Source: an uncultured Chitinophagaceae bacterium
GTDB taxonomy: Bacteria > Bacteroidota > Bacteroidia > Chitinophagales > Chitinophagaceae
Direction: 5' to 3'
NCBI GenBank assembly: GCA_937907395.1
Contig: CALCII010000012.1
Coordinates: forward strand, 262,252-326,251
DNA: 64,000 bases
The notes beneath the pieces were generated by a model. That model worked only from the letters and a program-made list of their open reading frames with translations, was not told where the DNA came from and made no database searches. This document shows positions 23,375-31,610 of the stretch, piece by piece. The number at the start of each line of letters is the position of its first letter. Position 1 is the first letter of the stretch. Position numbers and translations under genes: made by a program.

Positions 23375-25166
23375 GCAGCTCCTTCTCAGCTTCCTGCAGC
23401 AATCGTTCTGCTTCCTGCAATAATTGTGCTGCATTCATATTCATTTCAACCGGGCTGAACAAGATCAATTCACAATGATGAACCAGTTGCCTGTATTGCG
23501 TTGCAACAGCAATCAATTGTTTTGATTCAAGTATTGATACAATCAGAGCTTGCTGATGCCCTGTGTTCAAACGATCAGTAAAATACTCGTTTACACCATC
23601 CAGCAATGCCTGCACAAATTGTTTTTTGTTAGTGGCATCTTTCAACCTGCGGCAACGGAAAAGAAAATCATCCACTTCCCTTCGATCAGCATCGACCGGT
23701 TGCTCCACTTCCTGAACCGGATCCATTGGTTGTTGCACAATTGCCTTTCTTCTGCGCATAAAAAAAACAAACAACAACAGCAGTAGCGCCACACTTCCAC
23801 CTGCCCAATAATACAAATCGGGAACAACTACTTTTTCTGTAGACGCAGAAACATTCTCTTGTTTGAGCCGTGCTTGCAAAGGCGCTTTTTTTACATCCAG
23901 TTCAAGACTGTCTGTATAAATCGTTTTATACTGATTGGCTTCGGGATCAAAAAAAGAAAACTCAACAGGCGGAATTTTATAATGTCCTTCTTTTGCTGAA
24001 AATGGAATTTCAAACAACTTGGCTCCTTGCAGCAAATTGGAATTCTTATCAATCTCTTCATTCGATTTTGCTTCAAACACCTCAATACCACTCGGCCATT
24101 GTACCACCGGAAGTGTAAGCATGGTAAGATTTCCATAACCGGAAATACGCAGTTTGAGCAAGCCTGTTTCATTGGCACTAAAAGAAGATTGTTGCAATGT
24201 GGCCCCAATAAGAAAATCACCTACTGCTCCATTGTATCCCTGTGGTTTGGTTTCTTCGGGCAGTTCTTTTACTGTAATTTTTATAGTAGGTGAAACAGCA
24301 GTATAACTCTCTTCTAAAACATTGGATTGCGTCAATTCTGCATTCTTCATTTTTTCAACAAGGTCCTGCAGCCAGTTCTTTCCTTTGGAAGATTCATCTG
24401 GCTTAATCAATCGCACCCTGTTTTGAATTTCCACCTGTTCAATTTCAAGTTCACCCGATTGCAGGGGAAATAACATCACCTTGCGCAGCAGGTAACAGCT
24501 ATACATTTTTCCATTGACCAGTTCTTTCTGAAACATTCCGTTTTCAGGTTCGGCAAGATCTGTAACAGAAAAACCATTGAAGGACGGGCGTTTGATAATC
24601 TTAGATTCGCTTTCCAGTCTTGTATAAAGTTTAAACGTAGCAATCACCGGTTCACCTACAAAGCAGGTTTGTTTATCGAGGATCACTTTTACAAAGAGGT
24701 TCTTTTTAATTTTTTCCTGCGGATCTTCTCCCGGTGCTAAGAAAAAATCGGGTTGCTCTTCTTTGATCACAGCTGATGGATTCACCGAACGTTCCACTAC
24801 TTTGATCACCAACGGCTGAGAAGAAAGCATTTTCCCTTTGATCTTTGCAATAGCCGATGCAACGGGAATAGTTCCTTTGGTACGTGCCCGTAACTGGTAG
24901 GTATAACTTACATATTCGGCGAGGGAACCATTCACCCAGGTCCAACCGCTGGATTGAATTACAGAACCGGTACGTTCCAGTTGCCGGAAGGCAGGAGGCA
25001 TGAATTCATCCACCTCCTTCGCCCCTTCAATCACAAACTGCAACTGAAACACTTCGCCCACTTCCACTGTTTCTTTACCCAGAATGGCCACTAAACGAAG
25101 CTGCGACTGTGCTTGGTACGACAGCAGTAATACACAAACCGCAATGAAAAATGATTTAACGGGCAT
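23361..25166 (-). CDS. BatD family protein (oxygen tolerance/aerotolerance)
   Basis: The product has 601 residues from ATG 25166, where a signal peptide begins (MPVKSFFIAVCVLLLSYQAQSQ). The in-frame extension to 25205 overlaps the promoter element and is rejected. BatD features are a long periplasmic beta-rich region (ILGKETVEVGEVFQLQFVIEG, DKQTCFVGEPVIATFKLYTR), one membrane helix near residues 450-470, and a cytosolic tail of about 130 residues. BatD normally belongs with BatA, BatB and a MoxR ATPase; none is in this window, so this is a solitary copy. The role in oxygen or stress tolerance is known only loosely for the family. Confidence 0.82.
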   Translation of the reverse strand: MPVKSFFIAVCVLLLSYQAQSQLRLVAILGKETVEVGEVFQLQFVIEGAKEVDEFMPPAFRQLERTGSVIQSSGWTWVNGSLAEYVSYTYQLRARTKGTIPVASAIAKIKGKMLSSQPLVIKVVERSVNPSAVIKEEQPDFFLAPGEDPQEKIKKNLFVKVILDKQTCFVGEPVIATFKLYTRLESESKIIKRPSFNGFSVTDLAEPENGMFQKELVNGKMYSCYLLRKVMLFPLQSGELEIEQVEIQNRVRLIKPDESSKGKNWLQDLVEKMKNAELTQSNVLEESYTAVSPTIKITVKELPEETKPQGYNGAVGDFLIGATLQQSSFSANETGLLKLRISGYGNLTMLTLPVVQWPSGIEVFEAKSNEEIDKNSNLLQGAKLFEIPFSAKEGHYKIPPVEFSFFDPEANQYKTIYTDSLELDVKKAPLQARLKQENVSASTEKVVVPDLYYWAGGSVALLLLLFVFFMRRRKAIVQQPMDPVQEVEQPVDADRREVDDFLFRCRRLKDATNKKQFVQALLDGVNEYFTDRLNTGHQQALIVSILESKQLIAVATQYRQLVHHCELILFSPVEMNMNAAQLLQEAERLLQEAEKELLTLR

Positions 25167-25172
25167 AGAAAT

Positions 25173-25180
25173 CAAATTTA
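25173..25180 (-). promoter_or_regulatory. -7 element TAAATTTG for batD
   Basis: An exact TAnnTTTG match on the minus strand, 6 bases upstream of the ATG at 25166. A transcript from it would have almost no leader, as for pheS. Confidence 0.5.
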
Positions 25181-25247
25181 TGGCAAGCCCGCCATTCAGG
25201 TACAACAGAGGTGTAAACGCATTGTGAAGAATGATGAATGGATGTCA

Positions 25248-25949
25248 TTATAAATCTCCCAGCTGAGGCCGCAACACAATATCCTCCACGCATGCCTGTG
25301 GCGATAACTGAGAGGCGGCATAGACCATCTTTGCCACATCTCCGGGCTCCATAATGCGGTTGTTGGAATTGTCAAAATCACCCCATGAATCTGTCATTAC
25401 AGCACCGGGTACAACTGCCGTTACTTTAATATGGTGCTCTTTCAGTTCTTCCCGCAGGTTCTGACTAAAGCCCATTAAAGCAAACTTGCTCACACTGTAC
25501 GATCCGCCGTTGGGATAAGCTTTCAATGATGCAATAGAACAGATGTTGAAGATATGTCCCTGTTTCTGGCGAATCATGATGGGAATAATTTTCCTCGACA
25601 AATAATAAGCGCTGTAAAAATTAATGGACATCATTTCTTCCATTAAACCTTCGGGCTCCTGGTGTACTTTTCCCGGCAGAAAATAACCGGCATTGTTCAC
25701 CAGTACATCAATGGGGTAACCATTGTCAACAATCCATTGTCCGAAATTCTCTGCTTCTTCTTTGTTGCTCAAATCCCTTGCTTTCACTTTGATCTTTGCC
25801 CCCGGGTATGCTTCCAGCAACGCCTCCCTTGTTTTGTTCAATGCTTCTTCATTTCGGGAACATAAAAACAACTGGTGGCCGTTTGCAGCAAATTGCTGAG
25901 CGATGGCTTTGCCGATTCCCCTGGATGCACCGGTGATAATCACATTCAT
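25248..25949 (-). CDS. Short-chain dehydrogenase/reductase
   Basis: The product has 233 residues from ATG 25949 (MNVIITGASRGIGKAIAQ). Classical SDR motifs are present: the TGASRGIG cofactor loop at 6-13, NNAG in VLVNNAGYFLPG, the catalytic serine in NICSIASLKAYPNG, and YSVSK with the Tyr and Lys. It should reduce or oxidise a small carbonyl or alcohol with NAD(P). The substrate is unknown. The gene is divergent from the HAD phosphatase gene, with 68 bases between start codons. Confidence 0.9.
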   Translation of the reverse strand: MNVIITGASRGIGKAIAQQFAANGHQLFLCSRNEEALNKTREALLEAYPGAKIKVKARDLSNKEEAENFGQWIVDNGYPIDVLVNNAGYFLPGKVHQEPEGLMEEMMSINFYSAYYLSRKIIPIMIRQKQGHIFNICSIASLKAYPNGGSYSVSKFALMGFSQNLREELKEHHIKVTAVVPGAVMTDSWGDFDNSNNRIMEPGDVAKMVYAASQLSPQACVEDIVLRPQLGDL

Positions 25950-26002
25950 AACCTGAGATTTAAACACGAAGTACGAACTTTTTTCCGTGTAAACCATTCC
26001 TC

Positions 26003-26010
26003 TACCTTTG
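26003..26010 (+). promoter_or_regulatory. -7 element TACCTTTG for the YjjG-type gene
   Basis: An exact TAnnTTTG match 7 bases upstream of ATG 26018. Confidence 0.6.
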
Positions 26011-26017
26011 CACCACT

Positions 26018-26716
26018 ATGCGCTACCGCCATCTCTTCTTCGACCTGGATCATACCCTGTGGGATTTTGATAAAAATGCAATGGAAACATTGAACAATGT
26101 GTACCACGACCTGAACCTTTATGATGCCGGGATCCATGATTTCGACCTGTTTTGCAAACACTACCTGCATCACAATGCCATTTTGTGGGACCGCTATCAT
26201 CATGGATATATTTCCACTGAAGACCTGAAATGGAAGCGGATGTGGCGCACTTTACTGGAATTTAAAATCGGCAGTGAAGAACTGGCACGAAAGATGAGCG
26301 TTTATTTCCTGGAGGTATTGCCCACCAAACAAAACCTGTTTCCGTATACGCATGAAATACTGCAACACCTGAAAGAAAAAAACTATGTGCTGCACCTCAT
26401 CACCAACGGGTTTGAAAAAACGCAATGGAGCAAGCTCAGCAACAGCAACCTGGGACAGTATTTTGAAGAAGTGATCACCAGTGAAAAAAGCAACAGTGTG
26501 AAGCCGAATAAAGAAATTTTTGAATATGCATTACACATTACCGGAGCCCAGCTGGCAGAAAGTATTATGATTGGTGATAACTTAGATGCAGATATACAAG
26601 GTGCCGTGAACGCAGGCATGGATTCGGTATTTGTAAATCACATTGGCGCAGAGCTGAAAGAAGTGAAACCAACCTATATGATCACACACTTGAAAGAGCT
26701 GGAAACAATTTTTTAA
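26018..26716 (+). CDS. YjjG-type HAD family pyrimidine nucleotidase
   Basis: The product has 232 residues. HAD motif I is FFDLDHTLWDFD with the nucleophile Asp at about residue 9, motif II is LHLITNGF, motif III includes SVKPNKEIFEYA, and motif IV is MIGDNLDADIQGAVNAGMD. The DHTLWDF sequence and length fit the YjjG/YfnB group, which dephosphorylates non-canonical pyrimidine nucleoside monophosphates and keeps them out of DNA. The assignment to substrate is by family only. It is followed 21 bases later by a YHS lipoprotein gene on the same strand. Confidence 0.9.
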   Translation: MRYRHLFFDLDHTLWDFDKNAMETLNNVYHDLNLYDAGIHDFDLFCKHYLHHNAILWDRYHHGYISTEDLKWKRMWRTLLEFKIGSEELARKMSVYFLEVLPTKQNLFPYTHEILQHLKEKNYVLHLITNGFEKTQWSKLSNSNLGQYFEEVITSEKSNSVKPNKEIFEYALHITGAQLAESIMIGDNLDADIQGAVNAGMDSVFVNHIGAELKEVKPTYMITHLKELETIF

Positions 26717-26737
26717 AATATATTAAAAACAAAAACA

Positions 26738-27019
26738 ATGATTAAAAAAATCTTCATTGCTGCATCTGCACTGTTCTGGATGTCGTGCGCTAACCACCAG
26801 GAATCTTCCACACATGACCATGCACAATCTGCCACTTCCGAACAAGATAAATTCAAAGATGTGAAGTTTGATAATGAAAAAGATTTCATTTGTGAAATGC
26901 CGGTGAGTGCCGGGGTGAACGATACTGCACATTACAATGGTAAAGTGTATGGCTTCTGCTCCACAGAATGTAAAACGGAGTTTCAGAAAGATCCGGGCAA
27001 GTATGTAGCCGCTAAGTAA
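26738..27019 (+). CDS. YHS-domain lipoprotein
   Basis: The product has 93 residues. The N-terminus ends in LFWMSC, a lipobox, followed by a His-rich stretch (ANHQESSTHDHAQS) that could bind metal. The C-terminal half is a YHS domain (FICEMPVSAGVNDTAHYNGKVYGFCST), with three cysteines and a methionine placed as in metal-associated YHS proteins. It is probably an envelope lipoprotein that binds copper or another soft metal. The metal is inferred. A terminator follows. Confidence 0.85.
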   Translation: MIKKIFIAASALFWMSCANHQESSTHDHAQSATSEQDKFKDVKFDNEKDFICEMPVSAGVNDTAHYNGKVYGFCSTECKTEFQKDPGKYVAAK

Positions 27020-27028
27020 TCAGCAATA

Positions 27029-27057
27029 AAAAAGCCATGCAGTTTGCATGGCTTTTT
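27029..27057. terminator. Bidirectional terminator between convergent genes
   Basis: AAAAAGCCATGCA (27029-27041) and TGCATGGCTTTTT (27045-27057) form a perfect 13-base stem with loop GTT. A/T tails on both sides let it serve the YHS gene and psd. Confidence 0.9.
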
Positions 27058-27075
27058 ACTTATTCTTTGATATGA

Positions 27076-27732
27076 TTAATATTCTGCTAATACCGTAATA
27101 CCTGCCTGTACTTTTTCATTCAGGTTTACTTTGATTTTTGCATCGGGTGGCAACAACAGATCCACACGTGAACCAAATTTGATAAAACCCAACTCACCGC
27201 CTTGTTCCACTTTTTGTCCGGGTTGGAGATAATTCACAATCCGCTTGGCCAATGCGCCAGCAATCTGTTTTACCAATATGGTAATACGATCGTTCTTCAA
27301 CACCACACTATGGCGTTCATTTTCGGTGGATGATTTGGGATGCCAGGCCACCAGGTATTTTCCTTTGTGATATTGAGAGTATAATACATCTCCGCTGATA
27401 GGATTGGTATTCATGTGCACATTCGCCGGACTCATAAACACACTCAGCTGAATGCGTTTGTCTTTGAAGTACTCTACATCCACCACTTCTTCAATCACTA
27501 CTACTTTTCCATCGCAGGGACTGGTGATGATGTTGCTTCCTTTTACAAAATTCCGCTTGGGAACACGGAAAAAGGATATGATAAATAATAATAAAAACAA
27601 CGTGGCGGCAAAAATGATAGCAGTTAGAACCGGCCAGCTAGAACTGAGCCAGTTGAATGTAACAAGGTTAATGCCGATGAATATGATTGCGGCAATAGAA
27701 ATAGATTTAAAACCTTCTCTGTGAATAGTCAT
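27076..27732 (-). CDS. psd: Phosphatidylserine decarboxylase, short form
   Basis: The product has 218 residues from ATG 27732 (MTIHREGFKSI). An upstream in-frame extension to 27780 is rejected because psd-family proteins begin here. There are two N-terminal membrane helices (about 11-45). The conserved HMNTNPISGDVLYSQYHKG block and the FGSRVDLLLP motif are present; self-cleavage at Gly-Ser makes the pyruvoyl group and splits the chain into beta and alpha subunits. It converts phosphatidylserine to phosphatidylethanolamine, the main phospholipid of this phylum. The cdsA gene lies directly upstream in the same operon, supplying the CDP-diacylglycerol used earlier in the same pathway. Confidence 0.92.
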   Translation of the reverse strand: MTIHREGFKSISIAAIIFIGINLVTFNWLSSSWPVLTAIIFAATLFLLLFIISFFRVPKRNFVKGSNIITSPCDGKVVVIEEVVDVEYFKDKRIQLSVFMSPANVHMNTNPISGDVLYSQYHKGKYLVAWHPKSSTENERHSVVLKNDRITILVKQIAGALAKRIVNYLQPGQKVEQGGELGFIKFGSRVDLLLPPDAKIKVNLNEKVQAGITVLAEY

Positions 27733-27780
27733 AGCTACAATTGAGCAGCGAAAGTACAAAGATTCATGGGGAAGTGCCAA

Positions 27781-28686
27781 TTATTCAATCAGCCATAAAA
27801 ACAACCAAACAAAAGGAGTAGCCAGCAGCAAGGAATCAAACCGGTCCAGAAAACCACCATGTCCGGGCATGATGGAACCACTGTCTTTCACCCCTGCCAT
27901 TCGCTTCAATTTGCTTTCCAGTAAATCGCCCACCGTTCCGGCTACAGAAGCAATAGCCGCAATAGCTGCCCAGAACCAGGCAGAGGAAGACTGGCTCCAG
28001 CTGCCAATGCCCCACATTATGAGCACGGATAAAATCACACCGCCTATCGTTCCTTCCCAGGTTTTCTTGGGAGATACAGAACTGAGAGGTGTTTTGCCAA
28101 CCAGGGAACCAACAATATAAGCCATGGTATCATTGATCCAGATAGAACCAATGATAATCAGCGGCACAATATAGGCACTGATTTTTGCCATCACTTCTGC
28201 AAAACCACTCAACACATTGCCATCCTGCTTCGGCAACCACAATGCGCCACTACGTATATTCAGCAACAATGCAAAACTGAGGGAGATGTATACCAATCCA
28301 AAAAAAGAATGAGCGACGTTCTTAAAATTCACCTGCCGGCTGAATAAGATTTCAATCACAGGCAAAACAAACACACTTACCAATCCCAGCATCCAGCCAA
28401 TAGAATACAACGAAACAGAGGAGGTAATGTACCAATCTTTGGTAAGGAACAGCATCAGGCTGAAACCTGCCAGCATCACACCATACCTATGCAGGGGATG
28501 AATGGAACGATAGCCTGCATCAATCAATCCAACCAATTTCTGGTACTCATACCAGCAACCAAAATGAATCACTGTAAACAACAGCAGGAAGGTCCATTCA
28601 TTAATAAGCAAACCCGCCAGCATCACAGCTGCAAATAAAAGAGCAGTGAGTGCACGTGTGTTAAACGTTTTCCAGTTCCAGGCCAT
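27781..28686 (-). CDS. cdsA: Phosphatidate cytidylyltransferase
   Basis: The product is a 301-residue integral membrane protein with about 7-8 helices. The CDP-diglyceride synthase signature near the C-terminus (KLKRMAGVKDSGSIMPGHGG, then FLDRFDS) and SPKKTWEGTIGG are complete. It makes CDP-diacylglycerol from phosphatidic acid and CTP, the branch point for all phospholipids. ATG at 28686 overlaps the stop of the upstream CPBP protease gene (ATGA), so translation is coupled. Gene order is CPBP, cdsA, psd. Confidence 0.95.
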   Translation of the reverse strand: MAWNWKTFNTRALTALLFAAVMLAGLLINEWTFLLLFTVIHFGCWYEYQKLVGLIDAGYRSIHPLHRYGVMLAGFSLMLFLTKDWYITSSVSLYSIGWMLGLVSVFVLPVIEILFSRQVNFKNVAHSFFGLVYISLSFALLLNIRSGALWLPKQDGNVLSGFAEVMAKISAYIVPLIIIGSIWINDTMAYIVGSLVGKTPLSSVSPKKTWEGTIGGVILSVLIMWGIGSWSQSSSAWFWAAIAAIASVAGTVGDLLESKLKRMAGVKDSGSIMPGHGGFLDRFDSLLLATPFVWLFLWLIE

Positions 28687-29645
28687 CAGGAATAAAGATT
28701 ATGATTGGATGATGAAGCAATACTATCGGGATGTACTTTGGTGGCCGAAATCCTCTTCAGTACAACAAACAAACCCACTACCACAACCAGGCTGATGAGT
28801 CCGGCCCACCACGGCGCACTATCGCCCACTTCAGTATCAATCTTTTTATGTTTGAGGTATTGCCAGTACAGAATCGTTACCATCAATCCGTTATTAAAAA
28901 AGTGTGCAATGATGCTGTACCACAAATTACCTGTGTAATAAAAAATATATCCCAGCACCATACCCAATGCCAGTCTGGGTATAAAGCCGTACCATGAAAA
29001 GTGAATAGCGCTGAAAATAAAACCGGAAATAAAAATCACGAGCCAGGAAATACCATACCAGCGCATAAGAATATTCTGCAATGCACCACGGAAAAATGTT
29101 TCTTCTACTAAAGCAGGAAGAAAAGCTATGATAAAGAGTGCAATCACATAATCGGCCGGCGATTTGAAAGTAGCCATCAGTTTCACCTGCTCTTCATATT
29201 GTGATTCAAAAGTGTCGAATATTTTCTTTAGTGAAGCAGAAATGGGAATGGCTTTGTTCACTTCGGCCAGATATCCCACTAACGGTAATGCACAAAGCAT
29301 GAGCAGGGCTGCAATAATGGCTCTGTCGCCTTTCACTCCGCCTGCAAAACCTAACCGGCCGAACGGTTTGCTACCAGCAATACGAGCCGTTACAAAGGCT
29401 GGTATAAAAAAGATGATAACCGTTGAAACCACCTGCATTACTTTCAATGCTTCCACATTGGCCGGATCCATGATTCCTTTTTCAAGATCAAAAATCGATT
29501 TGCCCGTCATAATCATCCAGATGGGAATGGTTGCCATACTGCCCACCACCAGGCAGGCCACCCATAAACCAATGAGAATGAGGAACTCTACGCCGGGTTG
29601 CATTTTCCGTTGATACTGATGTTGCTCCAGTTGATATTGATCCAT
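28686..29645 (-). CDS. CPBP family intramembrane metalloprotease
   Basis: The product has 319 residues and about 8 membrane helices. The CPBP/CAAX-protease signatures are present: EETFFRGALQNIL (metal-binding glutamates and arginine), FSAIHFSWYGFIPRLALG and SIIAHFFNNGL. Such enzymes cut within or near membranes, and substrates in bacteria are mostly unknown. It is first in an operon with cdsA and psd, overlapping cdsA by one base. This hints at a role in membrane homeostasis, but that is inference. Confidence 0.88.
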   Translation of the reverse strand: MDQYQLEQHQYQRKMQPGVEFLILIGLWVACLVVGSMATIPIWMIMTGKSIFDLEKGIMDPANVEALKVMQVVSTVIIFFIPAFVTARIAGSKPFGRLGFAGGVKGDRAIIAALLMLCALPLVGYLAEVNKAIPISASLKKIFDTFESQYEEQVKLMATFKSPADYVIALFIIAFLPALVEETFFRGALQNILMRWYGISWLVIFISGFIFSAIHFSWYGFIPRLALGMVLGYIFYYTGNLWYSIIAHFFNNGLMVTILYWQYLKHKKIDTEVGDSAPWWAGLISLVVVVGLFVVLKRISATKVHPDSIASSSNHNLYS

Positions 29646-29665
29646 ATGAACTCCCTGAAAGTGAT

Positions 29666-29673
29666 TAAATTTG
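29666..29673 (+). promoter_or_regulatory. -7 element TAAATTTG for dusB
   Basis: An exact TAnnTTTG match 18 bases upstream of the GTG start of dusB at 29692. Confidence 0.6.
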
Positions 29674-29691
29674 CAGCTCTTTTAACTGACC

Positions 29692-30732
29692 GTGGTAAAG
29701 ATAGGCAACATATCGCTTCCTGAGTTCCCGCTCCTCCTGGCCCCCATGGAGGATGTGAGTGATCCGCCGTTCCGTGCTGTTTGCAAGGACAACGGAGCCG
29801 ATCTCATGTTCAGTGAATTCATCAGCAGCGAAGGGCTCATCCGTGATGCTATCAAAAGCCGGCAGAAACTGGATTTTGATGAAGAAGAACGTCCCTTTGG
29901 TATCCAGATTTTTGGTGGCGATGAAGAAGCGCTGGGCCTGAGTGCAAAAATCTGCGAAACAGTAAACCCCGACCTGGTGGATATTAACTTCGGTTGCCCG
30001 GTAAAAAAAGTAGCATTGAAAGGAGCCGGAGCAGGTGTGTTGAGAGATATTGATTTGATGGTGCGGCTCACCGAATCTGTTGTGAAATCAACATCACTCC
30101 CTGTTACTGTGAAAACAAGATTGGGCTGGGATGAAAGCACGAAGAATATTGAAGAAGTGACCGAACGATTGCAGGATGTGGGAATTAAAGCACTGAGCAT
30201 TCACGGACGTACCCGTGTGCAGATGTATAAAGGCGAAGCAGATTGGACACTCATTGGTAAAGTGAAAAACAATCCACGCATACAGATACCGATCTTTGGA
30301 AATGGTGATATTGATTCACCACAAAAAGCCTTGGAATACAAAAACCGGTATGGTGTGGATGGAGTAATGATTGGACGTGCCGCCATTGGTTATCCCTGGA
30401 TCTTTAATGAGATCAAACACTTTGTAAAAACGGGCGAACTCTTACCTCCTCCCTCCATTGAACAACGGGTGGAAGTATGCCGTAAACATTTACATAAATC
30501 CTATGATTGGAAAGGTCCTAAGATTGGCATTTTTGAAATGCGGCGCCACTATGCCAATTACCTGAAAGGATTACCTAATATCAAAGAATACCGCAGCAAA
30601 CTGGTGATCTTAAATACAGTGGAAGAAATTGACGCTGTATTAGATGAAATATTGGTGAAGTTCAAAGGCTTTGAATTTGAACGATCAAAGATTGAATTGA
30701 TTAATTATCACGAGAAGTGCCCGATTAATTAG
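29692..30732 (+). CDS. dusB: tRNA dihydrouridine synthase DusB
   Basis: The product has 346 residues from GTG 29692. It is a FMN-dependent TIM barrel with LAPMEDVSDPPFR at the start, the catalytic cysteine in DINFGCPVKKVALKGAG, and SIHGRTRVQMYKG and GDIDSPQKALEY as FMN-binding blocks. It reduces specific uridines in tRNA to dihydrouridine. The length and MEDVSD sequence fit the DusB branch. The gene is immediately followed by the REP/RAYT locus; the first REP element begins 2 bases after the stop. Confidence 0.93.
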   Translation: MVKIGNISLPEFPLLLAPMEDVSDPPFRAVCKDNGADLMFSEFISSEGLIRDAIKSRQKLDFDEEERPFGIQIFGGDEEALGLSAKICETVNPDLVDINFGCPVKKVALKGAGAGVLRDIDLMVRLTESVVKSTSLPVTVKTRLGWDESTKNIEEVTERLQDVGIKALSIHGRTRVQMYKGEADWTLIGKVKNNPRIQIPIFGNGDIDSPQKALEYKNRYGVDGVMIGRAAIGYPWIFNEIKHFVKTGELLPPPSIEQRVEVCRKHLHKSYDWKGPKIGIFEMRRHYANYLKGLPNIKEYRSKLVILNTVEEIDAVLDEILVKFKGFEFERSKIELINYHEKCPIN

Positions 30733-30733
30733 A

Positions 30734-30759
30734 GTCGGGACGCTTATCAGCGGCCTGAA
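30734..30759 (+). repeat. REP element 1
   Basis: GTCGGGACGCTTATCAGCGG begins a palindrome that ends CCTGAA. The stem CGCT/AGCG and flanking GG/CC pairs make a hairpin. It starts 2 bases after the dusB stop. Confidence 0.85.
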
Positions 30760-30848
30760 TCGTTATACACAAGTTTACATTATATCCAACTTCTACATCC
30801 TGCTATTTATTTCTGACCTAGATCATTTTCCAACAAACTTATAATCGA

Positions 30849-30875
30849 GTCGGGACGCTTCCAGCGGCCTGAATC
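30849..30875 (+). repeat. REP element 2
   Basis: A second direct copy of the same palindrome: GTCGGGACGCTTCCAGCGG then CCTGAATC. The hairpin TC-GG-CGCT/AGCG-CC-GA has two symmetrical mismatches. Confidence 0.85.
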
Positions 30876-30960
30876 ACCTTCTTCATACAAATCAAAAAAA
30901 TCATATTCAAACAACGTCTTACACAAAGTAATCATCATTTAATTGACAACCTTCAATCGT

Positions 30961-30983
30961 CAGGTCGCTCAAAGCGCCCCGAC
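30961..30983 (-). repeat. REP element 3, inverted and diverged
   Basis: Read on the minus strand it is GTCGGGGCGCTTTGAGCG followed by ACCTG, an inverted copy of elements 1 and 2 with a few changes. It lies 21 bases upstream of the RAYT start. Confidence 0.8.
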
Positions 30984-31004
30984 TGGCTAACTAAATGAAA
31001 AATC

Positions 31005-31610
31005 ATGTATTTCCATCTGAATGAATTCTATCATGTTTACAACCGAGGAAACAACAAACAGCCTGTTTTCTTCTCCGATAACAACTATTTATTTTTTCTA
31101 AAAAAGATAAGACATCAATTAAGTCCTGTTTGTGAAATAATCGGATATTGTTTAATGCCCAATCATTTTCATTTGATCATTTATACAAATAGGCAAAGTG
31201 TTTCAGAAAGAAAATCATTTGGAGGCAAGCCCATGCAGGAACTCTCTTACCGTATCGGAATACTTTTAAGCAGCTACTCTCAGGCAATTAATAAACAAAA
31301 TGGCACTATTGGTTCTTTATTCCAGCAAAAAACAAAAGCCAAACATCTGAATGACTCAAACGACTCCCGTCAGTATAACCCAGTTGAAAAATGTATGTTT
31401 TACTTATATCAAAATCCAGTAGAAGCTAAAATTGTAAACAGCCCTTCAGAATGGGCCTATTCATCTTTTAAAGATTATGCAGGAATCAGAAACGGAAGCT
31501 TATGCAATCAAAAAATTTTCTTTGAATTTACTGGTATGAGTCCGAAAGATTTTAGCGATGAAAACAGCATGCTCCTGTCAGAAAAAGCAATTCAACATTT
31601 TTATGACTAG
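31005..31610 (+). CDS. REP-associated tyrosine transposase (RAYT)
   Basis: The product has 201 residues. It is a Y1_Tnp fold related to IS200/IS605 transposases, with MPNHFHLIIY (metal-binding H54 and H56) and the catalytic tyrosine in SSYSQAINKQNG (about residue 91), followed by GSLFQQKTKAK. The downstream NPVEAKIVNSPSEWAYSS block is typical of RAYT proteins. RAYTs are single-copy, domesticated enzymes thought to bind and spread REP hairpins. Here four REP elements flank it, two direct copies upstream, one inverted copy just before the start, and one inverted copy directly after the stop. All key residues are intact, so the system may be active. Confidence 0.92.
   Translation: MYFHLNEFYHVYNRGNNKQPVFFSDNNYLFFLKKIRHQLSPVCEIIGYCLMPNHFHLIIYTNRQSVSERKSFGGKPMQELSYRIGILLSSYSQAINKQNGTIGSLFQQKTKAKHLNDSNDSRQYNPVEKCMFYLYQNPVEAKIVNSPSEWAYSSFKDYAGIRNGSLCNQKIFFEFTGMSPKDFSDENSMLLSEKAIQHFYD

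Noticed and set aside
30733..31004. A possible CRISPR array in the repeated stretch before the RAYT
   Set aside because: Only two direct and one inverted copies, unevenly spaced, palindromic and of REP type; there is no repeat-spacer regularity and no cas gene.
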